Assembly (NCBI RefSeq): GCF_900188445.1
Contig: NZ_FZOR01000044.1
Coordinates: forward strand, 1-64,000
Direction: 5' to 3'
Origin: Actinomadura meyerae
GTDB lineage: Bacteria > Actinomycetota > Actinomycetes > Streptosporangiales > Streptosporangiaceae
Length of the DNA: 64,000 nucleotides
Part shown: piece after piece, positions 59,757 to 64,000 of the stretch
Numbering within the stretch: the first letter of the stretch is position 1
How the letters are laid out: each line of letters opens with the position of its first letter
Position numbers and translations under genes: made by a program
Notes under the pieces: model-generated
The model's input: the letters and a program-made list of their open reading frames with translations, nothing else
Told to the model about the DNA's origin: nothing
Database searches by the model: none

Positions 59757-59792
59757 AGTGTGTGTGTTCGTGTTCGTCGTGCTCGCCGTGGG

Positions 59793-60467
59793 TCAGCTCT
59801 TGGTGAACTGCGCGATGGCGCCGAGGACCAGCGTGTCCGCGAGGTACCCGAGGTGGGTCTGGCAGGCGATGAGGTGGTTGTTCGCCCCGCTGAGGCGGGT
59901 GCTGGTGTAGGGGATGATGATGCCGTCGCACGGCGAGTACCAGGTCGCGTACTGCGTGCTGCCGGGCGTCTCGTCACCGGCGCTGATCTGCAGGATGAAG
60001 GACGAGCCGGGAAGCATCTGGCGGCACGTCTCGAAGATGGTGCACGCGGCGGCGTACGTCGTCCCGTGGTTGGCGCCCGCGATCGACGCCAGGTGCGCCA
60101 CGTTCGGGTTGCCGTTCAGGACCTTCAGGTAGTACTGGCTGACCAGGCCGCCCATGGAGTGGTTGACGATGTCGACCTGCGACGCGCCCGTCCGCGACTT
60201 CACCTGGTTCACGTACGACGCCAGCCCGGCGGCGTTCTGCTTGTTGTCGCCGTAGGAGTTGTACTCGTAGGCGAACAGCTGGTCGCTGCTGTAGCCGGCG
60301 GCGCGGAACACCGACATGGCCGTGACCCAGTTGGACGCGCTGCCGGTGTAGCCGTGCACGAAGATGACGGGTCGCGGCCCGGCTGCGTTCGCCGGGGCCG
60401 CGAGGCCGAGCCCGAACGTCGCCAGCGCCGCGCAGAGCGCGATGAGCGACCCGAGGACCCGTTTCAT
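59793..60467 (-). CDS. Secreted lipase/esterase, LipA/EstA-like
   Basis: A 224-aa precursor. Signal peptide MKRVLGSLIALCAALATFG with cleavage near ANA; the mature lipase has VIFVHGYTGSASNW, nucleophile elbow VNHSMGGLV, and a C-terminal His in NNHLIACQTHLG. Two or more Cys pairs (ACTIFETC; PCDG/IACQ) fit an extracellular enzyme. It hydrolyses glycerides or esters. A structured leader lies immediately upstream. Confidence 0.9.
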   Translation of the reverse strand: MKRVLGSLIALCAALATFGLGLAAPANAAGPRPVIFVHGYTGSASNWVTAMSVFRAAGYSSDQLFAYEYNSYGDNKQNAAGLASYVNQVKSRTGASQVDIVNHSMGGLVSQYYLKVLNGNPNVAHLASIAGANHGTTYAAACTIFETCRQMLPGSSFILQISAGDETPGSTQYATWYSPCDGIIIPYTSTRLSGANNHLIACQTHLGYLADTLVLGAIAQFTKS

Positions 60468-60476
60468 GAAGCCTCC

Positions 60477-60560
60477 AGGGGTGGGGGGAACCGAACCCCT
60501 GCACTGTGACTCCGCCGCCGGGCCGCACGCATCGGCGAAATCACCGGCCTTAGACCGGTC
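60477..60560 (-). other. Structured leader of the lipase gene, unassigned
   Basis: Between the PGRP-amidase stop (60582) and the lipase start the minus strand can form hairpins: ACCGG-TCTAAGG-CCGGT and AGGGG-TTCG-GTTCCCC-like, with CGCCGATGCG between them. A T-loop-like TTCGGTT gives it a tRNA look, but no acceptor stem or CCA exists. It may be a terminator-plus-leader or a riboregulator. Confidence 0.3.
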
Positions 60561-60581
60561 CCGCCCGAGCCGCCGGGAAGG

Positions 60582-61487
60582 TCAGAGGGACCAGATGAGC
60601 CCCTTGGCGGTGCCTCCGGTGACCCGTCCCGTCCCGGTGCCGTGCTGGACGACCTGGAACCGGACCCGGCGGCCGCTGCCCACGACGTCCGCCGCGACGT
60701 CGTGGTGCAGGAACGTCGCACCGTCGAAGGCCGTGTGCTCGGACGTCGCGCCGACCTCGACGCTGCCGTCGGAGTCGGCGCGCTCGATCACGCGCGCCTG
60801 GAGCCGTGTGCCCTGCGCCAGCCCCTCCACGCGGACGTTCGCGACGAGGGCGTACTGGGCGGGCCCCTCGACGAAGGACGGGCCGCCCGCGTTGCGGTGG
60901 TGGTGCGCCGAGTCGGAGTACTCGTCGTCCCAGCGGATGGTCACCCACTCGCCGGGCGGCAGGTCCTGCGCCGCCGCCATCCCGACGGACACGTAGTCCG
61001 GCGTGTCGCCGTCGCCGGAGCCGCCTCCGGAGGCGGGCATGCCGGCCTTCACCCACGCGTACAGCTGGTCGCCGGGGCAGCTCGTGGCGTACACGTCCCG
61101 GTGCCCGAGCTTCTTCAGGCTCTTGCCCTTGCGCCGGACGGCCTCGTCGTACACGGCCCGGATGGACCGCTTGGCGGCCGCGGTCGCGTCGCCGTCCCGG
61201 CCGATCATGCAGACGCCGATGCCGGAGGAGTTGTGGTCCGGCGCGTGTGCGCCGACCGTCAGCCAGCCGCGCCCCTCGTAGATCCGGCCCTGGACGTCGA
61301 CGAGGAAGTTGTAGCCGATGTCGGCCCAGCCGTTGCCGTCCATGTGGAAGTCCTGGATGGACCGCACCGACTGGGTGGTGGGGCCTTCGGAGTAGTGGAC
61401 GACGAACTCGGTGCGGGTCCCCCACGACACCGTCGAGCGGGACCGCGGGGCGCGGGCGCCCCACTCCTTCCGGCTGATGATGTCCAC
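60582..61487 (-). CDS. PGRP-type N-acetylmuramoyl-L-alanine amidase (Amidase_2)
   Basis: A 301-aa protein with an N-terminal PGRP/T7-lysozyme fold: VVHYSEGPTTQSVRSIQDFH, GYNFLVDVQGRIYEGRGW and LGHRDVYATSCPGDQLY supply the zinc His/Cys positions. Residues about 165-300 are a beta-rich domain of unknown role. There is no signal peptide, so it is cytoplasmic, non-classically released, or of phage origin. Start is GTG 61487 (VDIISRKEWGARAP). Confidence 0.87.
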   Translation of the reverse strand: MDIISRKEWGARAPRSRSTVSWGTRTEFVVHYSEGPTTQSVRSIQDFHMDGNGWADIGYNFLVDVQGRIYEGRGWLTVGAHAPDHNSSGIGVCMIGRDGDATAAAKRSIRAVYDEAVRRKGKSLKKLGHRDVYATSCPGDQLYAWVKAGMPASGGGSGDGDTPDYVSVGMAAAQDLPPGEWVTIRWDDEYSDSAHHHRNAGGPSFVEGPAQYALVANVRVEGLAQGTRLQARVIERADSDGSVEVGATSEHTAFDGATFLHHDVAADVVGSGRRVRFQVVQHGTGTGRVTGGTAKGLIWSL

Positions 61488-61841
61488 GGTCGGCCTCCCA
61501 AGGATTTCGAAACGTGACTGGAGAGCCTAGGGGCACGATCCCCACCTTTCACCTCGAACGGTGGATAGCGCCCCAAAACGGAGCACTCGGGGAGGTGTCG
61601 CGGAGAGGGCGCCCCGCAGCTTGACCGTGCTTTCCCCGCCGGGTGACCCGTTCAATGACTACTCAAAGTGACTGACTCATTGCGTTCGGTATAGATATGC
61701 ATGCCTGGAGCGAATGACGAGCCACTGACTGCCGGAGCCGCTGCGTACGGCCATCGCAGGTTTGCGGGGAGATTGCTCGGGCAGTGCCTGATCGGCATGA
61801 GGGGTGTCGCCCCAGGGGCCGCGTGGTTCGGGAGGCGCCGC

Positions 61842-62147
61842 ATGGCGGGCGAGAGAGAGTCAACGCCAAGGGCGCGGGCGCTCCGTGTGGTGCTGTGGTG
61901 GCCGCCCCTCTTCGCGCTCTGGATGCTGTTCGTCGGTGAGTGGTCCTGGCTGATCGGCGTATGGGGCGCGGCCATGGCGCTCGCGGCGGCGGTCAGTGCG
62001 TCGCTGGTCGTCGAAGCAGGACTGCTGGACGCCCGGGGACGCCGGGCTTTGTGCCGCGAATTCAGTGCGGCGACCATCTCCCCTGGATCCGGACGGCGTT
62101 CGCTGCACGACCTGCGGGCGGGCCGGCGATCGGAGCGTCCATCGTGA
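61842..62147 (+). CDS. Mrp/Mnh-type antiporter subunit E
   Basis: A 101-aa membrane protein with two hydrophobic helices (WPPLFALWMLFVGEWSWLIG; AMALAAAVSASLVVEAGLL) as in MrpE/MnhE. The usual longer C-terminal part is shortened. The ATG at 61842 follows GGAGGCGCC; the stop overlaps the next start as GTGA. First gene of the operon in this window. Confidence 0.7.
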   Translation: MAGERESTPRARALRVVLWWPPLFALWMLFVGEWSWLIGVWGAAMALAAAVSASLVVEAGLLDARGRRALCREFSAATISPGSGRRSLHDLRAGRRSERPS

Positions 62148-62401
62148 CCCGGCCCTTGTTCCTGCTCGCGGCGGCCGTCCTCCTCGCCGGATGGGTGCCG
62201 CTGCTGGCCGTCGGCCTCCGCGCCAAGGCGATCGACGGCGTGGCCGCCCTCCAGACCGCCGGCGCGCAGGCGACGCTGGTGCTGATCTGCCTCACCACGG
62301 GGTTGCAGCAGTCGTCCTTCGCGTCCCTCGCGCTGGTCACCGCCGTCTGCGTCGGCGTCAGCGGCCTGGTCTTCGCCCGCTTCATGGACCGGCGGCCGTG
62401 A
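62144..62401 (+). CDS. Mrp/Mnh-type antiporter subunit F
   Basis: An 85-aa protein with three helices (LFLLAAAVLLAGWVPLLAVG; AQATLVLICLTTGLQQSSF; LALVTAVCVGVSGLVFARF), like MrpF/MnhF/MbhB. GTG 62144 overlaps the preceding stop, and its stop overlaps the next start, showing translational coupling. Confidence 0.7.
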   Translation: MTRPLFLLAAAVLLAGWVPLLAVGLRAKAIDGVAALQTAGAQATLVLICLTTGLQQSSFASLALVTAVCVGVSGLVFARFMDRRP

Positions 62402-62706
62402 GCGCCGCCGAGATCGCCGCGCAGGTGCTGCTCTGGGCCGGGGTGGCCGCCCAGCTCGCGTGCTGCGTCGGCGTGTGGTGGACGCGCGACGTCTTCGACC
62501 GGCTGCACTACACCGCCACGGCCTCGACCATCGGACCGGTGCTCATCGGCACGTCCGTGGTGGTGACCGGCGGCGCGGGATCGGTGTCCGGGACGGTCCA
62601 GGTGGTCGCGGCGGCCGGCGTGCTCCTGCTGCTCAGCCCCGTGGTCACCCACGCGGTCGGACGGGCGGCCCGGCGCATGCCGCGCGACGGCGAGGCCGGC
62701 CCGTGA
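62398..62706 (+). CDS. Mrp/Mnh-type antiporter subunit G
   Basis: A 102-aa protein of the PhaG/MnhG/MbhC family. DVFDRLHYTATASTIGPVLI is the characteristic loop between helices 1 and 2, followed by VQVVAAAGVLLLLSPVVTHA. Start is GTG 62398 overlapping the F stop; its stop overlaps the next GTG. Confidence 0.88.
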   Translation: MSAAEIAAQVLLWAGVAAQLACCVGVWWTRDVFDRLHYTATASTIGPVLIGTSVVVTGGAGSVSGTVQVVAAAGVLLLLSPVVTHAVGRAARRMPRDGEAGP

Positions 62707-62960
62707 CCGCGACGCTGACGACCGTCCTGCAGGGGATCGCGCTCACCTTCGCCGGAGTCCTGGCCGTGGGGACGGTCCTCGTCCGCGACCCGCTGCGGCA
62801 GGTCGTCGTCTTCAGCCTGTTCGGGCTGTCGCTCGTCATCGTGTTCGCGCTGCTGATGGCACCGGACGTCGCGATCGCGGAGGTCGCGGTGTCGTCGATC
62901 GGCGTCCCGATGGTGCTGCTGCCCGTCATCTACAAGACGCACAGCGGAGGAAAGGGATGA
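62703..62960 (+). CDS. DUF4040 / MbhD-like antiporter subunit
   Basis: An 85-aa membrane protein: GIALTFAGVLAVGTVLVRDP, VVVFSLFGLSLVIVFALLMA and PDVAIAEVAVSSIGVPMVLL. The PDVAIAEVAV segment matches the N-terminal part of MrpA/MrpB-type subunits and MbhD. In Mbh-type complexes this stands alone, as here. GTG start, coupled on both sides. Confidence 0.85.
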   Translation: MTATLTTVLQGIALTFAGVLAVGTVLVRDPLRQVVVFSLFGLSLVIVFALLMAPDVAIAEVAVSSIGVPMVLLPVIYKTHSGGKG

Positions 62961-63679
62961 TGGGCCGGTGGCGGCGGGTGCTGGTGCTGCCCCCGCTCGC
63001 GGCGATCCTCGGTGTCCTCATCTGGGGCTATACCGGCCTTCCGGACTTCGGTTACCGAATCGGCGAGTACGGCCATCTCATCAACCAGAACGCCCAGGGG
63101 CAGCGCCACATCACCAACTTCGTGACCGCGGTGATGTTCGACTATCGCGGCCTGGACACGATGGTGGAGGAGTTCATCCTCTTTACGGCCGTGATGGGGC
63201 TCGTCCTGCTGCTGCGGTCAAGCCGGGAGGCCGCCACCGGACGTCCGCCCAGCGACAGCGCCACCAGCGACGCCGTCCGCACGGCTGGCGGTGTGCTGGC
63301 TCCCGTGCTGCTCCTGTTCGGCCTGTGGCTGATCAGCTTCGGGTACATCACGCCTGGCGGCGGGTTCCAGGGCGGCGTACTCGCGTCCGGCGGCGCGCTG
63401 CTGCTGTGGCTGGCGGGCGGCCACCGCCCTTTCCGCCGCCTGGCGCCGACCACGCTCCTCGACGCGACCGAGGGCCTCGGCGCCGCCGCCTACGTCGCAC
63501 TGGGCTTCCTCGGCCTGACCGCAGGCGCCGCCTTCCTCACGAACACCCTCCCCCTGGGATCGGCAGGGACGCTCGCCTCAAGCGGCACGACCGCAGCGCT
63601 CAACTGGGCCGCCGGTGTCGAGGTCACCGCGGCCTTCGTCCTCATCTATCGCGAGTTCATCGAGGAGTACATGCAGTGA
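62957..63679 (+). CDS. MnhB-like subunit with N-terminal MbhE-like region
   Basis: A 240-aa membrane protein. The N-terminal 100 residues (TNFVTAVMFDYRGLDTMVEE and a following helix) match the MbhE/MrpA C-terminal region. The second half is MnhB (SFGYITPGGGFQGGVLASGG, with the conserved TPGGGFQGG). ATG 62957 overlaps the preceding stop; its stop overlaps the MnhC GTG. Confidence 0.88.
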   Translation: MMGRWRRVLVLPPLAAILGVLIWGYTGLPDFGYRIGEYGHLINQNAQGQRHITNFVTAVMFDYRGLDTMVEEFILFTAVMGLVLLLRSSREAATGRPPSDSATSDAVRTAGGVLAPVLLLFGLWLISFGYITPGGGFQGGVLASGGALLLWLAGGHRPFRRLAPTTLLDATEGLGAAAYVALGFLGLTAGAAFLTNTLPLGSAGTLASSGTTAALNWAAGVEVTAAFVLIYREFIEEYMQ

Positions 63680-64000
63680 CCTACTACCCGTACGTGGTCG
63701 CCGGCGTGCTGTTCGTCGCCGGCCTGTACGGGGTGGCCACCAGCCGCAGCTACATCCACCTCGGGGTGTGCCTGAACATCATGCAGTCGTCCACGTACCT
63801 GCTGCTGCTGGCGGTCGGCTACCGGAACGGTGCGTCGCCGCCCGTCACCAAGGGCCAGGCACCGGGCACGCCGCTCACCGACCCGGTGGTGCAGGCCCTC
63901 ACCCTCACCGACATCGTGGTCAGCGTCGTCGTCCTGGCGCTCGTCCTGTCCCTGGCCTTGCAGGCGCACCGGCACGCCGGGACGGTGGACCCGGACGAGA
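63676..64000 (+). CDS. MnhC/NuoK-like antiporter subunit (runs off the window)
   Basis: At least 108 residues of a NuoK-like subunit: YVVAGVLFVAGLYGVATSRS, LGVCLNIMQSSTYLLLLAVG and LTLTDIVVSVVVLALVLSLA. The start is GTG 63676, coupled to mnhB. The stop is beyond base 64000. MnhD-type genes would be expected next. Confidence 0.88.
   Translation, partial: MTYYPYVVAGVLFVAGLYGVATSRSYIHLGVCLNIMQSSTYLLLLAVGYRNGASPPVTKGQAPGTPLTDPVVQALTLTDIVVSVVVLALVLSLALQAHRHAGTVDPDE

Noticed and set aside
60477..60560. tRNA-like gene on the minus strand (T-loop-like TTCGGTT, TCTAAGG loop)
   Set aside because: No matching 5' and 3' acceptor strands, T33 missing in the supposed anticodon loop, and the 3' end merges with the lipase ribosome binding site.
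60477..60560. c-di-AMP (ydaO-type) riboswitch
   Set aside because: The conserved order GCCGAATCC, then GGGGAACC, then GGGTGAATC is not present in one strand; GGGGGAACC occurs only on the strand without a downstream gene.
1..64000. CRISPR array or cas genes
   Set aside because: No regularly spaced repeats with unique spacers and no Cas motifs were seen; the tandem repeats found have no spacers.

Overview
The window is chromosomal DNA of a high-G+C actinomycete. Start codons are often GTG, genes overlap as GTGA or ATGA, and the gene content is typical of filamentous actinobacteria: MmyB-type XRE regulators, a BTAD regulator, an F420-type LLM oxidoreductase, a Tat-exported phospholipase C-like enzyme, and the SRP RNA-dnaX-ybaB-recR block. 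A member of Streptosporangiales, perhaps Actinomadura, is my inference; no 16S rRNA gene is present.

Layout. 1-8.2 kb: small regulator/enzyme pairs (two MmyB regulators, two SDRs, two SnoaL-like proteins, an MFS exporter, a methyltransferase). 8.4-11.6 kb: an alkylation-repair set (Ada-AlkA fusion, Ogt) followed by a DnaN-like sliding clamp far from any dnaA. 12.6-15.0 kb: a membrane protein, an XRE-cupin regulator, a B3/4 protein and an EamA exporter. 15.13-19.91 kb: an integrated element of lower G+C, bounded by 55-bp direct repeats of the 3' part of tRNA-Ser(CGA). It carries a truncated tyrosine recombinase and three cargo genes, two with HEPN-like R-x4-H motifs and one with HNH-like Cys/His motifs. 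19.95-25.6 kb: tadA with its partner gene, a paralogue of that partner, a phospholipase C-like enzyme, upp and PH-domain genes. 26-31.4 kb: regulators and transporters, including a divergent PPOX/MarR pair whose start codons share a perfect 16-bp palindrome, then tRNA-Ser(GGA). 31.8-36.0 kb: the core block SRP RNA, dnaX, ybaB, recR, DUF5063.

36.0-41.9 kb lies between that block and ask-asd and looks like a decaying accessory cluster. It holds two ATP-grasp genes (one with an in-frame amber codon), a truncated mannitol-dehydrogenase-like gene, an MFS stub, a response regulator without its phospho-acceptor Asp, and the stub of an LLM oxidoreductase. Intact ArsR and LLM genes follow. 41.9-44.5 kb encodes aspartate kinase and aspartate-semialdehyde dehydrogenase. 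44.6-58.7 kb mixes regulators (TetR, two paralogous MerR, LysR, BTAD) with peptidases, a diaminopropionate ammonia-lyase-like enzyme, catalase and hydrolases. 58.8-61.5 kb encodes envelope enzymes (lipoprotein amidase, secreted lipase, PGRP-type amidase). 61.8-64.0 kb is a translationally coupled Mrp/Mbh-type cation antiporter operon that runs off the end of the window.

The parts most worth following up are the tRNA-Ser element and its cargo, the shared start-codon palindrome at 30.67 kb, the decaying cluster at 36.6-40.4 kb, and three TTGG-N5-CCAA sites at 103-155.
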